Source: Glandiceps talaboti
Lineage: Eukaryota; Hemichordata; Enteropneusta; Spengelidae
DNA: 64,000 nt
Direction: 5' to 3'
NCBI RefSeq assembly: GCF_964340395.1
Contig: NC_135564.1
Span: 12,606,391-12,670,390, forward strand
The translations under genes were made by a program, and so were the position numbers. This document shows, one piece after another, positions 38,830 to 51,910 of this stretch. The stretch's first letter is position 1; each line of letters starts with the position of its first letter. The notes under the pieces are model-generated. The model was not told where the DNA came from and made no database searches. It worked only from the letters and a program-made list of their open reading frames with translations.

Positions 38830-40570
38830 TACCTTACATGCAGCACATACAATAACGAAAACACTTATTTTCAAGTTCACAACACGTATCTTTATTTCAC
38901 TCAGGACAATACCTGTACAATAACGTCGTGGCCGTGGATGATTGTCGTCACACATAGTGTACATGAGTGTTTACAATGCATCTAGCCTGCACTTTCTGAA
39001 AAGCACATGACATGAAATAACACAAAACAACACAACTTGGAATTCACTTGTAAATGATCAAGAAAGTGTAACAATAATACTGATTTTGCAAGTATGAGAA
39101 GAGACATGCACAGAATTAAACTGGTTTAAAGCATGACATTCTCATATTGACACAACAAATAACCATACAGATCAATACAGCTGCACAAATCATGCTATTC
39201 TAACAGTAAGCCGATGATGGCCAAGCACTACATTTGAAAGTCTAAACCCGTACAACACAGTTTGAATGGCACAATCCATGGCACAAAGTTTGAATGATAC
39301 TTTTCAGACTCATGATTTATATACATCGCAGAACTGACCACGGGAAATGTTTTTTATCAAAAGCTGGTAAGCCTATGTGCAGGCATTGGCCAAGATTTGA
39401 GATGCTCCCAGTAGAGAAGGAAATTCGAAATCCTAGCCAATGCCGATAGACAGACTACTATCTGACATCATCTTTACAACTGCCGTAGATACCCATCTTT
39501 ATCTGGGTATTGATATCTCCTATTATCAATGGCCATTTTACTTCTCTACGTTTACATACATATTAAGACATTAGATCAACTCTATGACATTTTCAATATC
39601 TAAGAATCACAATCAATATCATAATAAAACAAAAAAGATTGCATTTCGTAACACCATATACATAACAGCTTTGAAAAAACCATGGTAGCTTTTCAATTTG
39701 TTGAATATACTAGGGGGTCTTTAAGGAACACCTAGTTTCTCAATGATTAGAATTGCTCTTTGTGATTCCTGGAAAACAAATGTAAAAGTAAATTATTCTG
39801 AATCTGATGATGTTATATTTGGAAAATAACTGGATCTGCGTATTCTTTGGTAAATATATGTAAATGTGCGCATGCGGTGATAACAAAAGGCAATGATATA
39901 AATGGTATGAAAAGGCAACTGTAAACATACAGTGAGGATTGTTTGGACACTTTCGTCTATCTAGAAACAGTCACGGATTGAAAACATGGAGATTGAAAGC
40001 TAGTGAAAGTAAAACACGTTTTAATATAGCCATTGGGTCGAACATTGTTGAGATTTTTTAAGTAAGTGCGCCACCAACGATACTTTTGACATTCGTTCGA
40101 GTGTTAAACAGTGACAAATACTAGTGATATGAAGGTAAAACCGTCAAAGCGAGTTCTTATCATGATGCAAGACGCATTCAAATGTTTAATCTTGAGATTG
40201 ACACTTAGACATTTCAGTAAGAAATACATCAACACACAAGCTTTCCCTTTGAAATATAAATGTAATTAAAACTTGTACTATATATATGACGTTTCAGTTG
40301 TATTTAAAAAAATACCTGCAAAAGGCTACATAACAGAACATACATGCAATTACAAATACAAGCAACACGACCCATTGGTTAACATGCGACTGTACTTGAA
40401 TGTAATTTAAATATAATTATAAATAAAAATTTCGTCATTACTAAATATAGCTATGCAAATTTATAATCGTATTTGAAGGTTATCGGTGGATTTATGAATA
40501 TGTCTGTTTACAAAAGAAGAATGTGTAAATCACTTGAAAGAAAAGATATGCACTATTAAAGTTAAATCAA

Positions 40571-40725
40571 AAGATAGTCTCGGCTAGCTAGACTCTCCGC
40601 CCCCAGCATGAAGTGAGCCATCAGCGGTGACGCTGGGAACTAAAAGTCAGATAGTCTGGGCTAGCCAGACTCTCCGCCCCCAGCATGAAGTGAGCCACCA
40701 GCGGTGACGATGGGAACTAAGACTT
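40571..40725. repeat. 77-bp tandem duplication
   Basis: AGATAGTCTCGGCTAGCTAG... and AGATAGTCTGGGCTAGCCAG... are two copies containing ACTCTCCGCCCCCAGCATGA and AGTGAGCCAyCAGCGGTGAC. Confidence 0.9.
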
Positions 40726-41514
40726 AAGTCGAGGTCTAAAGTTGTATCATAAAGCTAGTTTATACAATTTACATTATAACGAACACCAATCACTTCTGTT
40801 CACTGGAAATAGTGTAAAACGTTGGGAATGTATGCATGAACTGTTATGATGATATTTCGGCCTAAATATAGAAATTATTAAAAGTTATAATTCCCTATCA
40901 AATCAGACTAGTACTATCCTTCATCGGAGATGATTCGATACCACGTTGACATTCAGACCATTATCAAATAAAGTTCTCGAAACCTAAATTTCGATTATGG
41001 TATGGCCTCGTTATGCATAATGACCCATGAAACAATACATAACTCACATAAACGACAATTATGTACTACACTTGAATAAACTGATATACATCTGTAAATT
41101 AAACTATATTCAACTTTCTTAGCCACCATTGATGACGTCTTCGAGTTGTAAACGTTTAAGTTGACTAGGGAATAGTTTACTTCTATAGAGCCACAAGGCG
41201 TGTCCCTCGTCCGTCTCGAAGTATATATAAGTGAAGAAATACATTGAATGCAACAACCTGCAACTTGCAACATTAAGAAGTGTACTGATTTACAAATTTT
41301 ACGTTGTCGCCATAAATAGCGTGAATTGCAAAATAACATACTACGAATTTTTACTCAAATACTGTAACATAGTTTAATGAATTCCATGCAAATAAATAGT
41401 ATGACTTCGTCAAAGTTGATGATTAAAATCCAGACGTTCAATCTGGAAAAAATCCCCGATATATGAAGTCCTGAGAAAACACCGGAGTTAAAAAAAGTTC
41501 TCGGGTTCTCGACC

Positions 41515-43195
41515 TCACCACTCTGAATAGACGTGGGACGGAATAGCATTCGGCGGATGTTTCGCATGTGTCGATCGTATTTCTCGGAGACCCTTTTGTG
41601 GTCTATGCACCATAGAGGGCGCGCTGACTTTCCTCTGTCTTGGGCTGCCAGGTGGACTTTTTTGAGGAGTTGTGTGTGGCATACTTGGCAATCGCGATGG
41701 CAGACTTATTTTCCTTCTCGGTACTGTTGGGCTTAGCTGTCGTGGATTTTTAGGAGGGTTCTTTGGAGGCGTGCTTGGAGATGGAGGTGAAGAGTGGCGG
41801 GACACAACCCCGACACGCCGTTGACGCGATGATTCTGTTTCAGCAGTCAGGGAAGAAGGTGACGATGTTGATAGTCTTGTTGAGTTTGATAGCTTGGGAG
41901 AACAAGTTGACTGTCTGACTGGTGGTAGCTTCACATTTCCTGTTGTCCAGGCGCGTTCTCTGCATTCACTGCTTGGTAACGATTTGCTGAGCACGGGGTC
42001 CACATAATCATGTCTGTGGTCGTTCTCGTAAGTTGAAAGTTCGGCAAGGTTCGGAAGTGAATTGGAATGCCGCCTTAATTGTTCAAAGTATTTTTGCATC
42101 TCGTCTTGTTCGGCTTCTTCAGCTGCAGGCTGTTCTGTCAGTCTATGCATGATGTGTCTACCCATTTGGAATGTCATCCGATTTCTACATTGCATTTGCT
42201 CCTGATTCAGTCCGTTACGGCTGACGAAAAAGACACCGTAATCTTTCCTTGGGTCGGATATAGGTGTTGATTTGGATACAGGGGCACATTTCGTTACACT
42301 CATGTAGTCAGACAGCAGTTTTCTACCCCTGGCTTGTCGTGCTCGCCGTAATTCTGTTTTCTTTTGGGCTATCGGTGAAAGTATGAGGATGTCCGGGGTA
42401 CCGCATCTCCCACTTTCCATGGCATATTCCTCCGCCGTTCCATAATCTACCTTGTCGCGAACAGTCAAATCCGCTTTTCCCATGGTAACCAAAATTCTAG
42501 ACATGTCTGTATATCCAAGTTTTGTGGCTTCTAATAGTGGTGTTAAACCTGTTGTGAAAAGATAATTTTAAAACTTAGTTATTATAGTCAGTACGATGTT
42601 GCAGAAATCACGCTAGACAAGCATTCAGTTTCCATGGAAATAAATAAGTACATACAAATTAATTTCTATTGATAAATATGCTTGACTTAAGTAGTATCAA
42701 CTTACCAAGATTATTTGGTTCGTCAACTCTCAATCCAAACTTCTTGAAGCAATTGATAAGAGCAATAACAACTGATGTGTTTCCAGTCCGTGCAGCTACC
42801 ATCAACGGTGTATTACCGTCATCATCGGCAATGTTCGGATCAATATCGATATCCTCCGAAAACACACGAACTAAGTCTTCGTGTTCCATGTAGCATGCAT
42901 GATGAAGTGCAGTTTTCCCATTGTCGTCTTGACTATTGATATCGAGGTGAGGGTTCCCAATCATCTGTCTAGCGAGTTCCCGCCTATTTTTCGGCGTAAG
43001 TTCTGTAAAACACAACTTCATCATCGGAGACATATTTTCATCTTTGGGGTCCTCATAGTTCACATCGACGTGTGTTAACTTCAACGCCGTTCGCATCTGC
43101 GTGAAACTGTTACTCTTGAACGCCTCTACCAAATGATAGTTTGCGTCCTTGGTCTTGTCCTTTTGCATTTTTTCGAGATTTTCTGCTCGAACCAT
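41515..43195 (-). CDS. Ankyrin-repeat protein with Ser/Pro-rich tail (two exons, 507 aa)
   Basis: Minus-strand exons 43195-42706 and 42548-41515, GT-AG, phase 1, stop TGA at 41517-41515. The start at 43195 (MVRAENLEKMQKDK) is the first ATG in the open frame. The frame is open further upstream to a TAA near 43386 but has no earlier in-frame ATG. A strong acceptor at 43402 suggests a spliced 5' UTR, so an extra N-terminal coding exon is possible. Residues 45-205 hold ankyrin repeats (NGKTALHHACYMEHEDLVRV, DGNTPLMVAARTGNTSVVIA, GLTPLLEATKLGYTDMSRIL), ending with a degenerate repeat RDKVDYGTAEEYAMESGR. Residues 205-507 are low-complexity: basic, then SPPSPSTPPKNPPKNP and a SPPGSPRQRK-type Pro/Ser segment with possible SH3-binding sites. 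The repeat arrangement recalls vertebrate ANKRD33/ANKRD34-type proteins, but this is not established. Likely an intracellular scaffold. ATTAAA for polyadenylation may lie at 41378-41373 (minus). Confidence 0.85.
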
Positions 43196-43610
43196 TTGGA
43201 CAAGAAAACGTATATCTTCACTTATAAATAAAAGGTCAGAGGTCAAAGTTGTATCAGTAACGTCACTGGTGATTTTCGATTTTACGACTGAGTTCCTTGG
43301 CAAAATAGCGAAAGGATTGTGTTGGTTCAATGAATTAGCCTTCTTCACATTGAGTACACAAATTAGGCAGATTTTCTTATCTTCTTAAATCTTCTTATTT
43401 ACCTACAAGAAAAAAAAGAGAGGTGTTTTCAAGAAATCTGAATTGCACACGTCAGAATCAGTAGAATTCACTCGGATTTGAGCACAATTGATTTAAATCG
43501 TTATTCTAGTACTAACGACAGATATAATTGTTTCGATTGTACGTTATCTTCTCCCTAGTCTATGCTAAATGTCGGGTGATCCTCTTTATCTCTGAGTAGC
43601 ATTCAAACTG

Positions 43611-43649
43611 TGACGTCACCAGTCCATTCTTCCACATGTCGTGACGTCA
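43611..43649. promoter_or_regulatory. Paired CRE sites upstream of the ankyrin gene
   Basis: Two exact TGACGTCA palindromes at 43611-43618 and 43642-43649, 31 bp apart, about 420-450 bp upstream of the ankyrin start codon. If 43402 is a true acceptor, they are intronic rather than promoter-proximal. CREB/ATF binding is the expected function of the motif; activity is inferred. Confidence 0.4.
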
Positions 43650-46600
43650 GTTTGTTCAGATGCCCTGAGGACACACATTAGCGTGATGATACAGTATTTA
43701 CTGTATACAAAGCGTCTGTAGATATAGTATTGTATACCACCATTTACTCCAACTATCTGACTTGTGGGAGTGGACTGCAAACTGTAACTTCAAACGTGTA
43801 CAGAATACAAAAAAATGTCCTAGGTACAGTACTGTTGAGGCACGAGCTCCCAGAGCACATATTGCCACTTTTCAGGGATGTTCTAATAGTTTTTGGCATC
43901 AAGTGAAACACAAATTACTGCAATCAAGCTTCTTATCGTTATAATTGTAAAATATAGTTGCGGAAAGCACGATTATACTGAAATAGGAAATGAAATTACT
44001 CCTCAAGCTTCAGCCACACTTTCTCAGTCATAATTCTATATTATATACATATATAGTTACTATACTTTTGGTCTAAAAATAGATTCCTGTATTGAGTTAT
44101 TTCACATCTGAGTCTCAGTAATTCCCCTTCTTGCATACTTTGTACACCTATTGTACCGTACTTAAAACTCCCGAAGTCTTTGTACAATCATGTAATTTAC
44201 TGTGTATGGTTCAAATGGGTAAACCTTTATGGCGGTCTGAGGTGGTGACATGGTTCCGAGACGAGTGTCGCCGTTTGTCGGGCAGGCAGTATACAATAGC
44301 CAGCAGTAAACCTGAGCAGTCCCGCCAGAGTTCAGAAATCCTCACTGACACGACCTAGTTTGTCGGTTTATTCACTCCCCTCAGTCTGTTTCCGTCCAAT
44401 GCAGTATTTTATGGTCTATGAAATACCGTCATTGACACATCCAATCTTGTCTGTATTCACTCCAGACATTGATATTTGCTGTCATGTTCCTGTCAGAGTT
44501 AAAAGAAACTCTCACTACCATGACCAATCAGTTCACTTTATCTACTCATTACTACATGTGTATTAATCTCATCATACATGGCGCAATTACAATGGAAACT
44601 GTAGATTGTTTACAAAAGTGTTTAGTAATATCGAAAATTATCCTATGTACGTTCATCCTATCATGGACATCACGGTGTCAGAGTCCACATCGTAATTTGA
44701 TGGGACACTGTAGACATGTGTGATCATGCACCATTTTACCCGTGAGCACACGGTATACATGTATATACACGTACTCCCGTGTCACCACACACTACAGACC
44801 ATGCAGACTGAGATTCCAAAGTACACTACACGTACGAGATCTCCACATCTGGGTCTCAAGCATGCCGTTATAATGACAAATACATCGAGAGAAAACATAA
44901 GGGTGGACGACAAGTCGGTGGCATAGTCATCAATTTACAAGGAAATCATAATTCATGAACAGTAGTTCAATTTCACTTCATTTTAATTTCATCAGGGTGC
45001 CAATGTTCCTAGAACTAGTTAGTAAAGTGAGTGGCAGTACTCCGACTCCATGGTCTAAGTACGGAATACGGAAGTTCTCATCTCTTGAAATGTCTTGCCA
45101 TGTATTGATCAGAAACCTTTGAATTGACTACACAAATCCAGTCTCACTTACTTAATGGGAAAGGTGTACTTTCGTTTTCTAAATTGAAAATGTTCGAAAA
45201 CATCGCCATGAGTGCCGGCATTCATTTTCACATTTCAATTACACTTACATAGCAGAGTTCGACATGTCCTGTCTGTCAATGTGATTGTAAAAAACAGCCG
45301 ATGCGTTATCCGATTCCATTAGCTAATTGCATCTTACGGCTATGTATTTTGATCAGAGACAATTCTTCCACCTTCGAGTGTACATGTGAACATGCAGCAA
45401 CAATAACGATAGATTGTCATTCATAAAAAACAATGCCATGACCAGAAAATCAAACCTTTTCTCGATTGAAACAGACTTGCATAAAGTGAGATGTGATTGG
45501 CTTACGCCATGTTACTGAAAACTCAACTTAATATGGAAAGTAGAATTAGACAACTTAGCATACTCAGATCTTATTGACTAACTTTAAGTTTTCTGTTCTA
45601 AGTTCTATTTCATCCCCAATCATATTTATTCATCAATTGAAAACTTGGGCCAATTTCCATTTCATCCAAATAGGCCTGGGATAGTTTTCTGGTCGAAGCT
45701 TTTTGTTGGGCGCTGTTTAGATCACTATTTGACTACCTAAGTAGTTATCAGTTGGTAATATTATACTTTTACCAAAACTTCAGTCAAAGGATCAACACGG
45801 TGTGAAGTACATATTATTTGCTATCAGAGAATGTTAAGGGGATAGACAGACAGGAGTGGAACAACCCTGGGTGGAGTGCTACCTGTCAACATTCGTTGTT
45901 ACAAGTATTTGCTAAACTTTGTCGCCCAGGCACTGTTATAAAAATGTTTACTCCTAACACCAGTTGTGTATTTGAGGAATGTATTCAGCGTCATTCCCGT
46001 GTAACCCAAAAGGGTAAATAATGATGGTGAATCGAAAACAATACTTTAATGTTGTTATCTTGCTGATTTCATTTTACGATCTGGAAATCATTTGGATTTT
46101 TTTTACTGTATCAGCTGTTGGTCTTAGTCTATCTTTGACGAACTGGTTTATTTCGTCACAGTATATAACTTTGATCAAAGAAAATCAGTGAGGTGGGTAG
46201 GCAGACGACACATCTGACAGTCCCGCTGATGATAAGGTGGGGTGAAAAAGATTAATTGAGACGAGATGAACAAGGTTAGGTGCCTCCGGAAAAGAGACTA
46301 AATCGCCTCCTAATAAAGGCGAACCCTAGCCTATATCTGATGAGACAATGTTTCATCATCTATTCTTTCTGGGCCAACCAACACCAATGCGAGAAAATTC
46401 GTCTCGAAACAAACAAAAATAAATTAATTAAGCGCAGAACATGTATGTTCGGTCTATATGTTCTCTTGTCACCACCCACCCCACCCCATCACCACCCCGC
46501 CCCCATCCCCACCCAAGAATAAGAAAATTCGAAGACTGAATTTTCAAAAGAAATCTGATCCATCGGGAATACTGTTTTATGAACACATTAAAGTGAAGTA

Positions 46601-49142
46601 ACTTCGAGGAAAACATGTTGTTTTCTTTCCCATGCAGTCCCTTTGAAACTGCTCCAGCTCATGCTGTATTGTTTTCATTACTGGTGAATGTGACGTATTA
46701 GCATGGTTATATATGATGGAATACTTCAAGTACTGTACTGTAGGGAACTTGTTTTTCACCACATTTCTACCAGATGTTATCAATCATCCAATAATGCAGG
46801 TTCCATGGCACTGTTTTGCTTTGTAGCTATAGCAACTTGTCAGTTTATGAGATACAGCCGACTGTTCAGGTATTATCTTAATCCAACATTCCTATTTTGT
46901 GTCGCATTCAAGTTAATTTTAAAGATAACGTTTTACTTTGTACTTGGACACCAAGATTGGTTATTTTGATAAAAAAAAAGTGAACCTTGACTTCAGTGTG
47001 CCCTTACACGTGATAACGCCCGGAGCCTGTTTGTTTTATATACAGTAAAATGTAATGTTGATGTCCTTTTATACGAAGTACGCCCGATGACTGGATCCAT
47101 GGCACATTGATTTTGTCATGTATACATGTTAAAAATTATTAAATACTAAGCTAGCTAAGAGTTTGGTTTAATAAATTGGCATTAAATATAGAAATTTCAT
47201 TAAAACCTGGCATCACAGCTATTTGGGATTTACCCGACCTAGTTCGTATGATTTTTTGACTTTTAGGACGCTGCGTTTATAAACATACAAACTACATAAA
47301 CTGTAATCTTAGCCAGAAATAATATTTAAGGTTTGTTATTAGTATTACGTGGCCTGCTGGCTATTTGCCAATTGTAGTCACATGTTTATTGTGTGATGTG
47401 TTGTTTTCACACTGAACTGTTTACCCCCAACTCAAAATCGAATAATCGATAAAGTGTCGTCTGCTTCACTGACTTGGCGCCAAAACATTTCCTCGGGTCA
47501 AAACTTCAATATATAATATCTCCTTTTGTACAAAAAGGAGACAAATTGTTACTTTATTTACAAATGAGCATGTTTGTGTTCGAAGTCACGTTTGTAATAG
47601 GACCGAAATAGCATTGGGTCAAAACAATCCTGAGGCCGATTAGTACAGAATTGTATAAAGTAGCCATAAATGGCCTTGAGATTAGAGTTGATACTCAGGT
47701 CCGATGATATAGCCATAAACATCGACCGCTCTTGTATATGATATATACTACTAGATGTATAAAGTGCTTAAGTAAATTTGTGAGTGTAAACCCGACCCAC
47801 TGTAACTTCTCTTCCCTCCTCGTCACCATCACTGAGGCCGTGTACTACTGCGGCAAAAGAATAATGTTTGTGTACGTTGTAGAAATATTTGATTATATAG
47901 GTACGCGTCGCGTCGATTTTACAAAGGCGTTTGAACTAGTTAGAATTCCAGGGGTCCCGCTGTCCACAATATGATTTCAAAAATGTTGAATACTACCCCA
48001 AGACCCCAAACTTCAACATTGATTAATATTCAAGTATATGGCGTCGATTCTAAGGATACCCATGACATAGAACAGGTTTGTCACGTAGACAATCGACAAA
48101 GCCTGTTCAAGGGGACTGACCAGTATCAGCGAGAATTTCTCACAGTTACTCCCAGCTAGCCCCAGATAATTGCCGTCATCAAAATCTCAAGCTTTAGTTT
48201 TTCGTGGAAATGCTAGCCTCTGGGCTAACAATATTTAGTGAGACAAGTCTATCGATCGCCTAATGGCCACGATAAGTCGCTGGACTTAAACTCCTTGTAT
48301 ATATACTACAGCGACACGTACGAGCTTTGAAATTTGCAGATCATTAGATTCTTATCATTTTAATTTTATACAATGTCCACAGTTTAGTCGTATCTCTGAT
48401 ATCGTGAGGTCGAAAGAGGAATTTAAATTCTGTCTGAGTCGGAGGTCGAATGTCACAACCAACGATCAGTTGGTGCGTGGTACCCTGATAGGACTTTGCA
48501 CGATCGCGACACTTATCATCGGCTGAACGCCCCGCCCGCAGAAAGAAAAACACTTCAGTACACAGATTGAAAATCTGCCAGGTAAAAAATAAGTGTAAGG
48601 ACTGACAAAAACAGCTACCCTACCTGTTTGACGATCAAATTATTGCATGAATTGGATAACTGCAGACGACAGCAGAGCGCATGATTTGTATGCGCACAAT
48701 ATATGAGCGTATATCGTTTGAACGATGAGTGGTTCTGTCTACACAGCGAACGCTCTTCTGTGGTTCACAGCAACAACGCACGCTTAAATACTAACACGAC
48801 GACGACTCCTTTGTAAATAAGCTGGTAAACTGTTCACTGTTACGTCTCACTCACTGAGAAGAGCCGAGTTAATTGTTTACTAGCATTGTTTGTTCTTACT
48901 GTCCGTTGTAACGTAAGTTGTACTATTGTTATATTGACTTCTACCTAATAGATCACCCGAACTAACAAACTGATGACGTCAAGGCGCGATAACTTGTCAA
49001 CTCGTCACTCCCCTCCCTAGTCCACCAATGCGCGCATGGCTAATAACGTTATTGGCAGTGAGCACCGTGTAAATCAGCGACAATCTGTCTTAAAGTTTAT
49101 CAAACCAGTCTATTCCCCGTTAGATGTGGCGAACATTTTTGG

Positions 49143-49172
49143 TTGAACCATAGAGTAGGGTCTATGGTTGAA
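49143..49172. mobile_element. Ultra-short palindromic element, family A, with 5-bp direct repeats
   Basis: The 20-bp palindrome CCATAGAGTAGGGTCTATGG (49148-49167) has exact 7-bp arms. TTGAA flanks it on both sides. Confidence 0.5.
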
Positions 49173-49927
49173 CATTGCGGTTCGTCATCGTTTACAGCAA
49201 AGGCAAGGAAATTGTCATTGGCTATTTTATAGATATATTTGAAAAAAAATGAGAAAATTTCAATGGTGTCTAGGTGACTTTCCAAAATTCCAATCACGAC
49301 GTCACTAGCACAAACGTTGACCAACACCCAGGGCCCCCTGACAACTTCCATAACACAGTGACTGAGGTGTATTGCACATTGCTTGCTGCCGCACGTCGGT
49401 CGCACCTGGGATACACTCTCTTTGGTACAAGAATGTTTGCTCTTTGGGTTTTCAATAACTTATAGTGGAAGTGTGTTTACCCCCGTCGGCGTCGGGTCAC
49501 GTCATACTAGTGGACAATATTTACCACAACACCCCTTGATAAATAGTTTTCTTTCTATTACGATCTCTGTTTTCCTCGGTCTTTGTGTTGTTATGACATT
49601 TGGTATTTCCGTTTATTATTCGGAATAGTATGAGTCTTTTATTTTGAAGTGTGCGAGTGTCGCATCAACGTGTCAAAGTGCTGTAAACTTGTGTCCGAGA
49701 AAAAAATATATTGTCACATGTCAGACATACTTTTTGAAATTATCATAGCGATAGTGCCCAAGCCCTGGTAAATGAAAGTTTCGTTGATCAGTATGACAGA
49801 TTAAAACATTTTACACGTATTACTAAATCTTACGCCGACTCTAACGGTGTATCGAAAAGTCACCCTAGGTTATTCCCCTGGGTTATTCCTCTCTTCTGAC
49901 ACGCACACACAGACACAAACTTACACA

Positions 49928-49929
49928 CA

Positions 49930-49973
<44 letters not shown>
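49928..49973. repeat. (CA)n microsatellite
   Basis: Pure CA run of about 45 bp, preceded by degenerate ACAC/AGAC words. Confidence 0.9.
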
Positions 49974-49974
<1 letters not shown>

Positions 49975-51133
49975 CGCACGATGACCTCGTCAGCGTCATT
50001 GTACATCCGATTCGGAGTCCGACGGGAAGTCGATTAAACTCGGACTGGGATATGACGGGTGTTTTAAACCTCCTACACTATGTACACGACGTACAACCAA
50101 CCTACCTTCGTTAACCCGACCTGTTTTCATCCGGCATATCTGCTCAGTTTAATTAAAGGTATCACACCTGCTGACTCACAGACTTCCGAATACCAAAAGC
50201 TGCGTGTAACGGTGTATTCTCTAGGCACGTCCGATCGAGTCATGCATTAAGTGTCCTAATTCTCTATGGGAACATGACATCGGGAGATAAGTACTCCACC
50301 GAGAAATTAAGAATACTATCACTAATGAACTATAATTGATTGCTAATTAGGTTTCACTATAGTATTTACCAAACTTGAACTTTGGCACTCTTTCAAGCAG
50401 GAAATATGGGTATTGATCTAGGCCGTGTTTGTTTACGTGCCATGACCTTTCACATGCTCTGAAATAAGGACAATACTTAACTCGGCGCCCGATAAAACTT
50501 GTCAACCGGGTATGCCTTGCTCTCGTTTTCTAACGACCAGTTTTAGTCATTTTCCACGAAGTTGTAGAACACCCTATATGGTAACCTGTCATTTAACCTA
50601 ATGTTTCAACGAAGTTTCAACATGTTTTTTTACATACTGCTGGTACAAATCGATATGTCCATATAGAGAATCGATAAGGGGCGCCCTGATGACGTCACCA
50701 ATAACAAAAGGTGGTGGACATGTGCTGTACAGAACCTATCTCTGTAATGTCGGAGACTTTTCCGGTTTCTTAGACATTTTTTTCAATAACTGAACACAGT
50801 TAGACTCTATTGTGGCCGGTTATACACACACAATAACAATTGTCTTGTGTCTTATTCCCCAGGATAGGAAGTCTTTCCTTTGTCTTCTATTCTTCTTATT
50901 TACAATAAAATTCATTTCCGCCAACAAACAATATTATTTTGACATTTTGTTTGGGGTTTGCAACAGGATGTCGATATTGTTACTTTTTGGTGCCGATTCA
51001 CACACAATATTTCTCTTCTATACCAGGACTTTCTCTTTTTAACGACAAATGAAACTGCAGGCACCGTGCGTGTGGCCACGATAGAGGGGTCATGTGATCT
51101 TTGCATGGATGCGAAGAAATGCTATTCAAAATG

Positions 51134-51136
<3 letters not shown>

Positions 51137-51209
<73 letters not shown>

Positions 51210-51286
51210 ATTATATTTGCACACTATATGTGCGTTACTGTGTATGTATGTATGTATGTATGTATGTATGTATGTATGTATGTATG

Positions 51287-51320
<34 letters not shown>

Positions 51321-51378
51321 TGTATGTATGTGTATGTATGTGTATGTATGCATGTGTGTGTATGGATGGGTGCATGTA

Positions 51379-51415
<37 letters not shown>
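51137..51415. repeat. Compound (TA)n/(TATG)n/(GT)n microsatellite
   Basis: TA run at 51137-51207, TATG tetranucleotides at about 51237-51350 and GT at about 51378-51415. Open frames here are artefacts. Confidence 0.95.
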
Positions 51416-51418
<3 letters not shown>

Positions 51419-51783
51419 ACTGGGGAGAGTTTGTTATTCAAACTGCGGAACATATATCGATCGCCTCACTCAAGATCAATGATACATTTTAGACTGATTG
51501 GTTTGTTATTGTTAAAATTGGTGAGAGCACGGAATGGTACAATAATGGAGTGAATAACACCAGGTATGTGTAGTAGTAGGGTGGAGTCGGTGATGATGTC
51601 AACCAACGGATATCTTACACATGGACTCCTTACAAATCCCACCTTACATCACAATCGTTGAAATTACGTGAATGTCTTACGGTATGTCCGGAATTTACCT
51701 CAAGAACTTGAACGTCATTCTTGTGCTCAGCAGGTGTGGTGAACGTTGATCTCATGATGTCATTCATTAAGCCTTGGGCGGAC

Positions 51784-51910
51784 CATGGATGTATTAAGGC
51801 ACTGAGACAAATGATTGTGATTAGGGGAGTTAATAATACATCCATGGACATAGATAGTCTTAGGGCACAGACAAGTGACTGTGATTAGGGGAGATATTTA
51901 TACATCCATG
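51784..51910. mobile_element. Family-B-related palindromic element with internal 64-bp duplication
   Basis: Starts CATGGATGTATTA and ends TACATCCATG at 51846. A second copy of the unit (TGTGATTAGGGGAG ... TACATCCATG) follows to 51910, and a decayed start of a third copy (GACATA) comes after it. No direct repeat was found at the ends. Confidence 0.55.

Larger units (their letters stand above)
37174..41514. other. Interval between zinc-finger and ankyrin genes
   Basis: Holds the probable zinc-finger 3' UTR to about 38.2 kb, a 52-bp duplication at 37.22 kb, repeats with TTATATGAAATTTGAAGC words between 37.55 and 37.83 kb, a foldback element at 38471-38829 and a 77-bp duplication at 40.57 kb. 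No coding exon recognised. Confidence 0.6.

Noticed and set aside
44131-44358. Possible exon (GKPLWRSEVVTWFRDECRR region)
   Set aside because: Looks slightly protein-like, but there is no recognisable domain or splice partner.
45818-46021. Possible exon with Trp/Cys-containing 67-codon frame
   Set aside because: No acceptor, start context or family resemblance that I can defend; left out as a gene.
47518-47541. Palindrome TCTCCTTTTGTACAAAAAGG as another tiny mobile element
   Set aside because: The arms pair, but there are no flanking direct repeats and no second copy in the window.
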